Assembly (NCBI GenBank): GCA_013423385.1
Contig: BLZA01000023.1
Coordinates: 1,220,820-1,284,819 of the forward strand
DNA: 64,000 nt
Direction of reading: 5' to 3'
Source of the DNA: Naganishia liquefaciens
Lineage: Eukaryota > Basidiomycota > Tremellomycetes > Filobasidiales > Filobasidiaceae
The position numbers and the translations under genes are program-made. Below are positions 35,586 to 48,276 of the stretch, piece by piece; the first letter of the stretch is position 1; each line of letters starts with the position of its first letter. Under the pieces are notes generated by a model. That model made no database searches and was not told the origin of the DNA. It was given only the letters and a program-made list of their open reading frames with translations.

Positions 35586-38246
35586 TCACGTGGCTATTCC
35601 TCCCGCCGGCGACCGCTGTGCACCGGACCCATAGCCCACCAGCCTGCCGGCCCATTCTCGCAATCCCATATGAGCCATTGATGCTCCCGCAGGATGCCTT
35701 TCCGCATACACCTTCCAGCGCTCAATCTCCCTCGTGAGCGCCGCCAATCGTTCCGCGTCCGTATCGTGCGTCGAACCGCGGAAGAATGTCAATGGCCGGC
35801 GCGGGAACGGGGATGCCGTGTCCGACGAAGCGTCGGATGCGAGGTAGGGTTCCGTGTCCGTGATAGGCGACACGGGTTCTTTGCCGCAGAGGGCCTTGGG
35901 TGTGCCGTCCCAGAACTTGAGCGCTTCCTCGGGCGAAAAGCCGGAATACGCAAGCAGTCTTGGGTGGCAAGGTCAGTCGGGACGAATGATTAAGGCGTAC
36001 AGCATGACGTACCTCAGACTGACGAGATCAGCCTCCCGTTCTTGATGCCGACTGAAGCAGATATCCGAGAGCACTTTGGTCTGGTCCATGCCGCGCCTGC
36101 TCACATCCGAGATGAAATCGTTCACGAATGGACCGAGAATCATCCTGTGTGAATGCATTAGAATGAGCGTGACAGGACGGGAGAGCTTCTTCGCGTCGGG
36201 GACCTACGTGACGGGAAAAATCAACGTGCGGATGAGATCCGAGGCGAGGCCGGTCACGTTGGGGATGAGCACCTGACTCGCACTCAGTGCTTCCAGGTGA
36301 TGCGCGAGCAGCAGATGTGCCAGTTCGTGTGCGAGCACACACGCAAGTCGAATCGTTTGTTCCTCTGTCGGAACGGGCGGCGACGCATGCGTGATGACGG
36401 GCGGCGATGGTCGTTGCGGCGACGAGCCAAACAAGGCGCGGAACCAACTCGGTGAGGCTGGCGCACCCGTCGGCGCCGATGCTTCTTCCGCTGCATCGGC
36501 CGGCGGAGGCGGCGGCGGCGGCGGCGGCGTTGAACCGAGGATTTCCTCGAGCAGGCCCGAATACACGACGACGCCGCCCGCACCATCACTTCCCCATCCC
36601 ATACTAAGCGCATTCCGCTCATCATCCTGCAGCAGCAACAAGCTATACGGCGGCCCCACCGCGAGATGTTCCGTCCCCGTCTTTTCGGACGCGCTGCTTC
36701 CCGGTACGGCCGCATGGAGGAAACACGCCGCGCGCGGTCGCGGATGGAGAGGATGCTCGGGAGGCGGAGGCACCGCGTAGCCCTTGCCGCGTGCGGTGTC
36801 GCCTTGCCAGCCGTTGGCGCATTCCGCGAGGACGCCGGCCTCGAGACGGCGGAGGACCGAGTTGACCCAGTGCCAGCGCCAGTCGTCGACGGGGACGATG
36901 GGTGGTGCGGGGGCTTCCGGAGTTGTCAGAAGGGAGATGACGCTACGAGGAGGTGAGACAAGGCAGAGAGAAAGGGATGGAAGTGGACAGAGCTCACGTT
37001 TGGTACCATCCTGGTCCTCTCAGGCGACTCGAGATTACATCCTCCTCTTCTGGCGAAAGCATGATGAACCGCCACCTTGCGACCCCCCCTGTCAGCCGCG
37101 GGACTTTTTCCGACGACACGCTCTCGGCGCCGCGTACTCACCTGCCGGAATACGGCGTCCGCTCGAGCGACAAGATTGCCGTCGCGGCAAACACCATGAA
37201 CGGCAACACGACAAAACACACAAACAGCCTATTCAGCTTTTTCACCTTGGCGGCAATCGCGCCGCGGTGGCCCTCGTGGCAGCGCAACTCGAACAATTGC
37301 TCTCTTTCCTCGGTCGACAGCTTTTCGAGCGCCTTGAGTGCGGCGGGCTCGAGTTTGGGAAGGTAGAAGAACGGAGTGACCCACATGGCGTGTCGACTTT
37401 CCGGGAAATGAATGTCGGCGGCGGGCAAGGGCGCGAGACCGGTACGTTGGCGCGAAACGTTGACGGTATCGCGGTAGACGAATTCGAATACGGCGCGGCG
37501 GTCCTTGTTGGCGCTCGGACAAGCGATGACTTTACGCCCGGACAAGCCCTGTATTCCGCGTGCTTCGGCGATGCGCCACATGTCGCGCCGGGCGGGACGT
37601 TTGCACGCTTCGGCTTCGCAAAAAGTGTGGAAAAATTTCCGGACGTGCGGGGCGATATCGACGGGCGCGTGGTTGGCGGCGTATTTGGCGCCCTTCATGC
37701 TGATTTTGCGGGACGCCATGAGGGAGACGGGAATGAGGGTGAAGAGAATGCGGGAGAGGACGGAGAAGATGGCCCAGGCGCCGGTGCTCTGCGGGAAGGG
37801 CGGCGTTGATCAGTGGGGTAGCGAGATGTTCCGGGGGCAAGGGAACGTACTTTGAGAAGTGCACCGAGGCCAAAGATGACGGCTGGCGCGGGCAGATTGC
37901 TCGGACGTGAAGCGTGGAATGCGCGAATCTGCATCGCCGGGATGCCGAGGGGACGCCGGAGGAAATCTACTTGGCCTTGGTGATGATGGGGTATGCGGAT
38001 GCGGTCCCTTGTGCCGCTCCATCCACGAAAGCGCACCGGACCCGTCGTCGTCGTCGTCCGTTGTGTGTCCAAACGTCTGATCACCATCGTTGTCGTCGTC
38101 GTCGTCGGATTGCGTCGGATCATTGTCTTTGCGGCACCGATGCCCGTCGCTCTTCGTGCGCCGAGAATCTCACCAATGACATGCACCTGTGCGGCCCAGA
38201 ACGTGGGCAGCGGGAGTGGTCGCTTCGGCGTTGTACGTGTGATCAT
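35586..38246 (-). CDS. M48-family zinc metalloprotease (OMA1-like), probably mitochondrial inner membrane
   Basis: Six exons fit 786 residues: 38246-37851, 37788-37142, 37075-36998, 36942-36208, 36144-36013, 35958-35586. The N-terminus is Arg/Thr rich with IRAFHASRP, typical of a mitochondrial presequence. The zinc site is VLAHELAHLLLAHHLE (HExxH at about 36311-36325) and the third ligand is in HQEREADLVSLRLLAYSGF. Hydrophobic spans are SVLSRILFTLIPVSL and LFVCFVVLPFMVFAATAIL. Between the start of the peptidase core and the HExxH there is a Pro/Ala-rich insert with nine prolines in a row (about 36505-36540), probably a surface loop. Sequence around DLIRTLIFPVTMILGPFVND resembles basidiomycete OMA1-related proteins. 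An in-frame upstream ATG exists at 38321. OMA1 itself cleaves OPA1/PRELID-type substrates; the exact substrate here is unknown. Confidence 0.87.
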
Positions 38247-39413
38247 GGTGTATAGTGAGGGGATGTCTGCATGGCTTGTGTGGACTGCTACCACGACGAA
38301 CGACGACTCTCTCGCTCCCACAAGTCATCCCATCCCAGTCATCTCTTGCCCTCTGGAACGTTGCGCGCGCTGCCAAAACGGCACACCGCGCCGCTCCCTG
38401 TGCGACACTTTTGCATCCGCAGCCTCCACCTCGGGCAGTCTGTCTGCCGCGGGCTTGGGAAGCGTCGACAGGCACAAACTGCCTACTTTAGATCAAACCC
38501 AACAAGGCAGAGTCAATAATAAATAACAAGCAAACAACACACGTCAAGCGTCCTTGCGGGCGACGGGGCAACATGTCCCCCTCGAGGCCGGACATGGCCC
38601 CTCCCCTTTCTTAACCCCCAGGTCGACAACAGCAAAAGAGTCGTTCAACCGCCATGCCAAGTCCATGACGACATTTCCTACGAGGGATATCCCTTCAACC
38701 CATTCATTCCTCGATCTCGTTCACCAACGTGTAGATGAATGGGTACATGCAGTCAAGCGTACCTTGTCCGATCACGGTGATGAGCCACAGGAGCTAGGCT
38801 GACTGACGAGCAGCTCGCCGCCGCCGCTGATCGAATGCCCGCTCGACTGGGAGGAATCCAGACCCCTCTGCGGTGCGCCCGGAACCCACCACGCGGGCCC
38901 GGGCATCGGTCCCGCATTTCCGCCTCGGGCGCGGTCCCGTCGTCCTTGACTCGCGCGTCATCCCTCGTCGTGCGCGCGGCCATTCGAGGCCTTGTAATTG
39001 GAATGTGAGGGGATTCCCCGGGGGAGTCACCCACCAGGGGTAGAGTCACCCCCCCTTCCCTGGTGGTGCGATACGATACAGTCATGCCCTCGAAGTCGTA
39101 TACCCACAGCCTTCTTTGCAGGTCGGTTTCAAAGACAAGCCCGACGATCTGTGTGTATGCCGCACCGCACCGCTTGGTAAGGGGATCGCTTGGCCCAGAC
39201 GTCGTAGTGATGACGCGTGTGTGACCAAATGAAATGGCCTCCTATCCCCTTGAATTGCGTTTCACCTCGTCTGGCCGTCCTTTGGCTCGCGACATACATA
39301 TAGCAGCGATTCGGATGAGGGGTAGCTGTTGTGGACGACATTCACCGTGAATCCACTCCAAGTCAATCTAATCCAATCCATCCATCCATCCATCCATCCA
39401 TCCATCCATCATC
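38247..39413. other. Divergent upstream region of the M48 and RTA1 genes
   Basis: About 1.17 kb between two start codons facing away from each other. Short overlapping frames only, with GC-rich patches (38817-38990). No gene supported. It ends in a (TCCA)n tract just before the RTA1 ATG. Confidence 0.4.
39377..39410 (+). repeat. (TCCA)n microsatellite in the 5' leader of the RTA1-like gene
   Basis: About eight and a half perfect TCCA units end three bases before the presumed ATG at 39414. It lies in the leader or core promoter, so length changes could affect initiation. Confidence 0.9.
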
Positions 39414-41131
39414 ATGAGCTGTGAGCCTGCACTCTTTTGAACGACCTCTGGGCGTCTCCGCTGATCAGGGATTCCTCATCAGGCCAGCCTGGCAACATTA
39501 CGTGCAACTTTGCGCCCGGAAGTCCCAACTATTTCACGGGCGAGGTAGAGTACGTCTTTCGCTCTTCTCCCCCCTTCCCCCAAATAGGATACGGCTGACT
39601 CGGTAGCACAGGCAATCAGCATACAACTACTTGCTCAATCAGACGGCGTGCATCGCGTTTGTCGTCTTCTTTGGTCTCTCAGCGGGTAAGGGGTGTCTGT
39701 CTCGCCAAATGGTTGGGTTTCGGCGCTGATCAAGGGGGTCACAGCGCTGCATTTCGGGCAGGCGGTATGGTCGAGACAGTGGTGGTTGATCTACACTTTG
39801 TTCTTTGGCGCAGTCGGTAGGCATCAGCACGAGAGTCGTTTCTCCCTTGGTTACTGATCAAACCCCTTTTACTTTAGGTGAAACCATCGGCGTACGTCCC
39901 CTCGAGCATACACTCGTATTCGCCGCCAACATCCTCCTCCTCCTCCTCTTCCTCCTCCTCCTCAGTGGTCCGGCCGTCTCTGGTCATCCATCTCCGAAAC
40001 ATGGGACCCCTCCGTCGGCGGCAGCTGGACCGTCAACGAGACGTCATTCCTCATGCAGATATCCTCCTTGATCATGGCACCGGCATTCATGGCCGCGGGG
40101 AACTACATCTTGCTCGGCCGGATCATTCCGGTTCTCGGCACGCGATACTCGTTTATTCATCCGACGAGTTATACCATCGTGTTTGTCTTTGGGGACTTGG
40201 TGTCGCTCATCGTGCAGGCCATTGGCGGTGGCAAGGCGAGCGCGGCAGAGACGTTGGAGGGTATGTTGCCTTTCGTGGATTACTTGCGGCAGCATGGCTG
40301 AATCCCTACAGGTGCAAACGCCGGTGCAAGAGTCATGGTAGGCGGTGTCATGTTCCAAATGGGTAGGTCCTCCAGAATGAACCCATGGTTTGTAGTAGTT
40401 GATCCCCCCCCTTCCCCCACCCCTGCGCCTCCAGTCGTCATGATCGCCTACACCGCCGTCCTCCTCGCGTTTGTTATCCGCTACCGCACGGACCGTCCCA
40501 TTCGCAAGGGATCCCAAATCGAGCTCTTCCGCTGGTGGCCAAACGCCCTGCGGCCCAAGAGCCAAAAGAAGCCGCGCGGGACGGACGATAAGCTCGTCGG
40601 CAGGGCATACAATGGGAGTGACGAAGTGTTGAATGGCGTGACGCAGGAGGCGACGCCGGAGCGGGTCGAGAGTGGGTTGACCGAGGCCGGGTTGTTGGAA
40701 AAGGGGGAAAAGGCGACGCCGGCGTTGCCGAGGAAGGCCGGGTTCGGGGACAACTCCGGGGTGGTGTATACGGAGAAGGAGGTGCGAGGAGCAAGGGTGT
40801 TGCTGTGGGCGTGTGCGGCGTCGACGCTGTTGATCTTCATCCGGTGAGCCTTCCCTTTGCGACGGGGGATCTTTGTGCCGATTTGCTGATAGTTCGCGTC
40901 GTAGATCCGTCTATCGTTCTATTGAATTGATCGATGGCTGGGAGGGCGAGATCATGCTGAATCAGCCACTGTTCAATTTCCTCGATGGCATGCTCATGGT
41001 ATGTTCCGCCAGAATCACGAATCCCGCGATGTATACTGATTGTCCTGCAGTGTCTCGCCGTATGGATCTTCAACATTGTTCACCCGGGCTTCTTCTTGCC
41101 TCGTCGTGATCGCCTCGCCCGCAAAGCCTAG
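39414..41131 (+). CDS. RTA1-like lipid-translocating exporter / resistance protein
   Basis: Seven-helix membrane protein of the fungal RTA1/RTM1/Rsb1 family, whose members move sphingoid long-chain bases or confer resistance to toxic compounds. Family motifs: CNFAPGSPNYFTG at the N-terminus, AYNYLLNQTACIAFVVFFGL, SFLMQISSLIMAPAFMAAGN, YTIVFVFGDLVSLIVQAIGG, VRGARVLLW, SVYRSIELIDGWEGEI and the ending NIVHPGFFLPRRDRLARKA. Ten exons fit 387 residues: 39414-39420, 39483-39549, 39612-39685, 39745-39816, 39878-39891, 39966-40260, 40312-40362, 40435-40843, 40905-40998, 41051-41131. Exon 1 is 7 nt and exon 5 is 14 nt. The intron before exon 6 has a long (TCC)n pyrimidine tract. Confidence 0.93.
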
Positions 41132-41385
41132 AGTAGAATAAGAGTTGCAAAGAAGAGGAAAGCGGAAATGGACGTTCCCTTATAGAGAGTCTGATTGTTG
41201 TACATCACCGTTGCCGTGAAGCCCGCTGTACAATAGCCTTATATCTTACGTCATGCGGTTTGTTGACTTTGTCAGTCCGTCAGCATCTCTTTCATCTGTT
41301 CGCTTCGGTTCTTCCATCCGCGGGCTATTCAAGTAGGGACTGGTGCAAGAATTGAGAGTTCCCCCTAACGCTTTTCAAGCCGACA

Positions 41386-44300
41386 ATGCCAAGATCCGTT
41401 CCAGGAACACTCAAGCTCCTGGGATGGATGATTTACGACGAGCTCAACTGGTTCAGAATCCATCTCTTGGCGTTCATCATCGTTCCTTTCATGTGAGTCA
41501 TATTCCAAAAGTTCGGCGCACCAAGGGCTGATCGCACGACCAGATTCTCCGGGTTCGTGGCCGCTGCGAATCCCTCGAGCCCAAGTGAGCGACGGCCAAA
41601 GACGCAGTATATCGATAGCCTTTTCTTGTGCTTTTCGGCCATGACGTGAGCTCGTTTGGAATAGACGTTTTGCCAGAGACTCGACTGACGCTGGAAGCAG
41701 AGGAACGGGCCTGGAGACTGTCATGTATGTTCTCCCTATGATTGAAGCGTTATAATTCGCTTACAGTAGCCTTGCAGTGTTAGCGGTATGCGACCGCTTC
41801 AGCAAGTGTTTCTGGTTATTCTCATGATACTGGGGGACATAGTAGGGAATTTCAGGACGGCGTCTGGAGATTCTTCACTGACCTGGTTCAGTCTGTGATC
41901 AGTCTGATCACAATCTTTTGTCGACAGTAGTTGTCAATTCTTGCGTGCCGTCTCATCGCGCTGAGATTCTCTTTTCGGGCGCTCCTAGATTGTGGTTCCG
42001 GCGGAATTGCAAGAGCGCTGTGAAGACGAAACGGCTTAGTAGGCCCAGAACGAGGGAAGATGTGGAAAGTAGAGGAGATACCGTAAGGATCTTTCCCGTC
42101 GAGAGCCTTGATCTGATCCTCATCTTCGCATGTGGCAGACCTCGAACGGGCCAGTCACAAGACCGGGAGTCATGACGAGCAGTCATCACCAAGTTTCACC
42201 GTCGAGCAATTCTGCTGCTCACCCAGTGCCGAGAAATCACTCTCCAATAATGTCAGGAGAAGAGCAATACAGCCAATTGAGTCATCGCAAGTCCGGTAAA
42301 CGGCGAAAGAAGGAAGGGATACATGCCTATCCTGGCGCAGTTGGGTACGATGAAAGAGAAAGACTCCGTCGAAGGGCGCGGGGCTTGTCCGACGACGTGC
42401 ATGAAGTCCGACACCACAGTGGGAGTCTCCCTTCTGGTGCGATCTCATAGACTGACAGATCTACGTTAGGTTTTGAAATGCCCAAGACGTATTCGGTCAT
42501 TCCGCATGCCGCGTCTGGAAGCGCAGCGCATACAGGCCGCGGCGGCTTTCCCGGCCCACATCGACTCGTTGCCGCCCTGATCCGCGCCATCTCGCCGAAA
42601 ACGGCCCATCAGGTATACACCTTTATCGCCCAGGACCCCAAAGCAAGATCGTTACGCTGGGCGCATCCGTTTCAATCGTTCGAGCAGACAGTGGAGCCGT
42701 CGTTCGAGAAGCGCAGGGATGCGCAAGAGGCCCGACATGCAGAAAAGGTCAAGTGGTTACCGCCGGGCGTGAGGGGTGTCGTTGTGGGCAGAAACTCTGA
42801 TATTTATGACGAAGAGTTGGATGTCGAGGATTTGGAGCTATTTGCGGCCATCGAGTATCGGGCGTTGACACTATTGACCGTGTTGGTATTCGTGGTGGGT
42901 CCAGAAGCCGGTGTACGGACGTACCAGTTACTTACGTTGACGAATGATCAGCATCAGTTTCTCTGTATAATACTCCCTTGGATCATAATTGCGATTTATT
43001 TTGCCAAGGTGCACGATTGGGACGCCACTTTTTTCGCGAAAGGTCAAGAACAAGTAGGAACAGTATCAAAGGTATGGTACAGCTTGTTCCAGTCAATCGG
43101 TAAGCTTTTTTACGGTCTCATGTTGGTTTGCTTCTTGACTGATCCCACTTAGCTGCATACACGAGTAAGCCAATCTTTTTCTCCACACGTCATCGAAGAT
43201 TTACCGGACGTTGGCTGTACCCAGGTTGCGGCATGTCGTTAGTCATTGTTCATTTCGGGCTCTCGCATCGCTGATAGAGCTCCATCCAGTCTCGTCGATA
43301 GCTCGATGATGCCGTTCCAAGCCTGTTATCTCCTGATCTATATTCTCGTTCTCCCAATCCTGGCTGGAAACCAGGCGATGCCATCCTTTCTCAGACTGGA
43401 ATTGTGGATATTCTCGAAATTTATTACACCTGGATCCGAGCTGTATGTGCTTGTCCACTTCCTGTTGACGCATTCGAGAAGGTCAGTCTGAAGCTTTGGT
43501 ACGATCCTGTGGGCGCTTATGTTGTCAAAGAATGTTCATTTACCTGTTACCGAGCTATCAGACTTGGTGGCTTGTGGTAATTCAGACATTGTTCATGTAA
43601 GTCGCAAAACCAGATTTGCCGGATTTCCCTGACACCGCCTAGTGCAGGAGGGCTCCTGAGTTACGTCGTCTTCAACATTGGCCTTGAATTCTACAAACGA
43701 TTTTCTGGCTGGCAAAACTTCTCTGTTGGGCTATTCCAGAGCCTGAGTATTCGTTCCGCGGGTTTTGAGATTGTTGAGTTGACAGAAATCGCTCCGGCTC
43801 TGCAGTAAGTATGTGTCGCAGCTTTTGATCTGCCGTGTCAAGTTTTATCACTCAAATTATCCTTTGTCCTTTGATAGGGTGTTGTATCTGGTGAGACTGA
43901 GCAAGGTTTCCGTTTTGCTCCCCCGCTGACGATTCGTTGCTACTCTAGTTTGCGATGTTCACCTCGAATTATCGTGAGTGATCGCTTCTGTCGTTTGGCC
44001 GACTGTTAATGGTTGATTCCTGCCCTAGCATTGGTTATGGCAATCAGGTATTTCTCGCAGCAAAGGCGGAGATTGAGTTGAATTGAATTTGTGTCATACG
44101 TAGATCTACCAATGTATATGAGGAGAGAGGTAGGTCAATCGGCTGTACGACAGTGTAGCCAAGCTTGACATATCTCCGTAGCGCTCGGGATACATACTCG
44201 TCACTTGGTGAGAACGTCATCCGGAAAACCAGAAGGAGAAATCTTTTCGTAAGTACGCAGTCCTGCTATTACACGGCAATCTCTTTAGCACTCCGCCTCA

Positions 44301-44801
44301 GCAAGTATGTCATAGACCACTTGTTGCCTCAGATCGCGTTCGATCTTTGGCCAATCGTGTTAGCTACTGGTGCGATATGCGTTGTGGAGCGAGCTCAGTT
44401 GTTAACCGGCGAGGGGTCCGGCTGGTTTACGACTTGGCGCACGTTGTTCGAGGTGACGAGCGGTTACGCAACAGTCGGCGCAAGCTTTGGCTATCCTGCT
44501 TCAAACCTAAGCTTTAGCGGAAGTTTCCGAAACATATCAAAGTTGATTGTGAGTGGTTCCCTCTGTGCCTGGAAAAGTCACTGATACTGATGCGCCGTAG
44601 ATGATCTTGTTGATGGTTCGAGGCAGGCATAGAGGTCTGCCTTCTGCTATCGATCGGTAAGCTGTTTTGAACGGTTCTTTCAAAGATTCCGGCTCATTTG
44701 ATTGGTTGGCTAAAAGAGCAACGATGCTGCCTGTCGAGTATTTGCGGATCAACACCGACGACGGCGAAAAAGCAGAAGAAGACCGAGTAGAGGTCATGTA
44801 G
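41386..44801 (+). CDS. TRK1: TRK-family high-affinity potassium transporter
   Basis: Plasma-membrane K+ (Na+) transporter built from four helix-pore-helix units. Seen: start MPRSVPGTLKLLGW, NWFRIHLLAFIIVPFMFSG, YIDSLFLCFSAMT followed by GTGLETV (first pore), VFLVILMILGDIV, a hydrophilic loop (about 41985-42450), IEYRALTLLTVLV, AYTSCGMSLVDSSMMPFQ (second pore, across the splices at 43166-43300), SIRSAGFEIVELTEIAPAL (third pore), MAIRSTNVYEERALGI, VTSGYATVGASFGYP (fourth pore), and the basic ILLMVRGRHRGLPSAIDRA near the C-terminus. The selectivity glycines are present in all four loops. The gene has well over ten short introns; inner boundaries are approximate. The long cytoplasmic loop of yeast Trk1 is much reduced here. 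Ends 303 bp from the convergent AP-1 gene. Confidence 0.92.
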
Positions 44802-45104
44802 CATACAGACAGTGTGAGACGTCAGTGCAGCTGATGGGTCTGGCTATACTTGAAGGCATGGGCATATGCAGCGAAGCTCTTGTGAAGTGACGAATTCCCC
44901 GCAGTACGATGGTGGTGAATGCTTCAGCCATAATGAATGGGCTCCCACGGAAAGAACGCTTCCTGATTCTCGTCATTTGTGACGCATGGCGTTACCGTGG
45001 TCCGCATAATAAAAGCGAGATCAGCTGCGGAACGCTTTCGCTATGCAGCGCATCACATCTTTTCAGGTTTTCTTCCACACATGCATCATCATTCATCGTT
45101 GACT
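44802..45104. other. Convergent 3' region
   Basis: The 303 bp between TRK1 and the AP-1 gamma gene; no gene seen. Confidence 0.4.
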
Positions 45105-48100
45105 TTACATCTGGCCGAGCGTAAGACCGGCCGGGAACCCAGAGAAGTCGACCTGTTCCTGTACCGTCTCTCCGCTGTTCGACTTGCTGTAGGATATTCT
45201 CAGTCTCAGCCGGACTTGTGCTCCTGGTGGAGCGATAACGCGCAACTGCTGCGTTTCTGTCGCTCCGGGTGCAACATCGCCGTTGGACATGGCCAGCATC
45301 TGCAATTGTTGTGTCTGCGGAAGTAACCAAGTCAGCATGATCACGATTCGGAACAGAAATCAAAAGCAATCACCTTTGGCACTGCAGCCTGGAAGTTGAC
45401 ATTATTGACACCGGCTTGATCGAGCGCAGTGAATCTCGCTAGTATTTGCACCATTCCTTGTTGAGCAGGATTGACTTTTGGTGTCAAGGTGATCTTGAGT
45501 CCATTCTTTTCATATGCTGTATAGGCTTGCAACTGCTGTTTTGGTTGCGGTTGCGACGGGGTCGAACCGGTGCTGGAGGCGGATCCCGGTACAGGTGGTT
45601 CTGGCGAAGACAACGAAGATCCCATCGCCGAGAGCATATCAAGCGGAGACGAGGATGCTGGTGCAGCGGCTGGTCCAGTTGGTCCAGTAGGGTTGGGCGA
45701 GATCGATGTGTTGCCGAATAGGCTCATGATGTCGTTAACTGCGTTCTGAGGCTTTGATTGGCCGGGTTGTGCGGATGGCGTTGGATCTGCACTCGAAGAT
45801 CCAAAGATATCTGCAAGGAGATCCTGAGTATTCTGCGCCGAGCCGAGATTGTCGAGGGCACTAATCGGTGTCGGAGCGCCATTGGTTGACGGATTCTCAT
45901 CACCCATGAGATCCACGAGCGAGTCTTTGTCAACCCTGGTTGATCCCACTTTACGCTTTTCGGAGACTAGAACCTTCTAATCAGATTGGGATCTACTGCA
46001 CTTTCAGAGAAATCTTACCGGTTCCCATGATAGTGGCCTTAATCTCCGGTGCGGGCATGTGCTCGAGGACTCCGCCTACCACATCTGCCTTGGTAAATAG
46101 TTGTCCAAATTCGACGGCGCGCTGTTGAATTTCCAATTCTGTTGCTTCGGAATATCCAGCGAGTATCTCCCTAATCCTTTCTTGTTGTAAACTTGTCGTC
46201 GCCGTGTTTGCTTCGGCGAATCGGATGGCCAATTTGGAGAGCGCCATAATGGTCCATTGCCGGATCAAGGTATTGGCGTATGGCGAGTCCAGAACCGTCT
46301 GGAACAAATCAACAATGTCTGAATCCTTGATCTCCTTGACTTCTTCGCCGTCATCGATGCTTCCAGCATTCTGCAGCATGACATCTGCAAACTCTCCCAA
46401 GATCCAGACTGTGGCAAGTGTCAATGATTCCTGAGAGATATCTTCACGCAAGGCTTGGTATAGACGTTGGGCCGTGTACGCCTGAAGCTCAGCCGTGTGA
46501 CAAACAAGCCGTATGAAACCGGAAAGAACTTCTTCGCGAACGTAATTTCCTGCCTGCCAATAGAACCAAAGAAGTCAGCACGCATTTCTAAAGGGCATTG
46601 CAAACTTACCAAAGTCAAAGTCCTGAGCACGGTGTCAATGTGCCATCTCTTATTCGGAGCGAACCGCTCGGCCGCAAGCGATATTTGCGTCGTCAACCCA
46701 GACTTGAACTCGTTGTCGGCAACCTCCAAAAAGGCCAGCAATTCCCGCATCATTATACGGATGTTTTGATCGTTGATGAGAGCGTAAGATAGCTCTAATG
46801 CTCGCCTGCGGATAGACACATCGCCGTCGGAGAGACACGACAAGACTACATCACGATGACGCTGGACTGCATTGTCCGACAGTGCGACCTTGTTCAGGGT
46901 ATTGAGAGCCACATAACTGGGGAAAAGAGCTTTAGGAGCCTGCCTCTGCGGGCCCAATAGCGACGCACCGGATATTGTTATCCCGATTGCCAAGGAACTT
47001 GCCGAGAATATTGATAGCCATCACGCGCAACCCGCTGTCCGACTCGATCTCCAAAATGGTCAATACTGTTTCGTATAGAACCGAGTTTCCAACGTTCTTC
47101 GAGGCATCGGTATTGGTCGCGACCTATGAACCAGTGTCAGCTGTTGTCCAGGCCATAACGGAGGTGAACCTACCTGCGCTAGAATATCGTTCATGGCTTC
47201 ACTGGCTTCGACGTCGCCCTGTCCGAGATGGCGCAAAAGGTGCAAGATCTTGACTTGTAAGAACGGGTCCGTTATTCCGCCGACATCGTGCTCCGGGCTG
47301 TATCCGGTAGTCACGAGTGATTTGAGGTGCTTCACGAGAAGAGGTACCGCCTGAGCAGTGGTTGATCAGCAGCTGCGGGGCGCGGAAGCAACATCACAGG
47401 CTAGACGGACCTTTTTGAATTCACCTCGGACGTTCTCGTCGACTTCGCACATCTCGTTGACCAAGGTCACGCCGGCAAGGAGGACGCCGTGGTTTCGGTC
47501 GTGCAGGAGGGATTTCGCCTTTTCGAGGAAGTGATCCATGAGCTCGGGAACACGTCGGATTACGCGGATAGCACAGAGTGCAGCCTGAGAGAGAGAGAGG
47601 GACGTCAGCGCGTATAGCGAGTGCATCGAAGCGGGAGCGCGCACCTTTTTCCGTATATAGGTGTTGCTGCTGCCCAGGAGCTTTTCAATCTCGTTGCACA
47701 GATCTCGCGACATTTCCTCCGAGGATATATTGGCAAACGTACAGAGCGCAAGGCCCACCGCGTACATGTTGGAGTGGTTCATGTCGCTGCGTAACGTCGT
47801 CAACGCTCATTAGCCCCGGAACTAGGTTTTCCAACTCACTTTTTCAACGAATTGGTGACCAGCATCAAGACCTCTTGGTTCTCATCCAACAACAACATGA
47901 TGCCTAGGTATCCTAGCCGCTTGTCACTGAACCTTGGACTGGCAACGAGCTTGAGGCATTCGATCTGTCCAAAGTGCGCGGGATATCCAAGCATGTGAAT
48001 GTAGAGCAGCTTTGCAATGTTGTTGTGCCGCGTAAACGAATCTTCTTCTTTGAACGATGTTCGGATTGCGGCAGACTCCTTCTGGATGAGGGATCGCTCG

Positions 48101-48276
48101 TCGGCCAAGGTCTACCAGAGATGTGACGATCAATTTCACAAAGATGTTCACCTAGCCGTTCTGCATACCTTGCATGACCTGATGGCCTTGATCAGGGCTG
48201 TCAAATGTCCACGTTAGCGCTGCTTTTTCCCTGGAGCATCAATAAACCTACCCTTGAGGTTGTAGTAGCCGCCCAT
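45105..48276 (-). CDS. APL4: AP-1 clathrin adaptor complex, gamma-adaptin large subunit
   Basis: Large subunit of the AP-1 coat at the trans-Golgi and endosomes. The start MGGYYNLKG (exon 48276-48252) is followed by the adaptin trunk of alpha-helical repeats: [20 protein letters not shown]-like sequence near 48040, [75 protein letters not shown]. Then a Gly/Ser/Pro-rich hinge with [11 protein letters not shown] and DIMSLFGN (clathrin-box/accessory-like acidic motifs; about 45560-45850), and the beta-sandwich ear ([19 protein letters not shown] to [16 protein letters not shown]). About a dozen exons with short introns. Gamma rather than alpha, beta or epsilon is called from the start, hinge and ear. 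The order and length match the family. Confidence 0.95.

Noticed and set aside
36784-37809. 341-codon open frame on the plus strand
   Set aside because: Lies opposite the coding exons of the M48 protease, which has a conserved domain and coherent splicing. GC-rich codon bias opens the antisense frame.
34021-38246. LanC-like, M48 protease and MFS genes as a lanthipeptide biosynthetic cluster (modify, cleave, export)
   Set aside because: Tempting order, but the protease has a mitochondrial-type N-terminus and OMA1-like core, the MFS protein is a Dal5-type uptake permease, and no precursor peptide or dehydratase is present.
39377-39410. (TCCA)n tract, considered as a CRISPR or mobile-element repeat
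   Set aside because: A simple four-base microsatellite without spacers; ordinary in fungal leaders.
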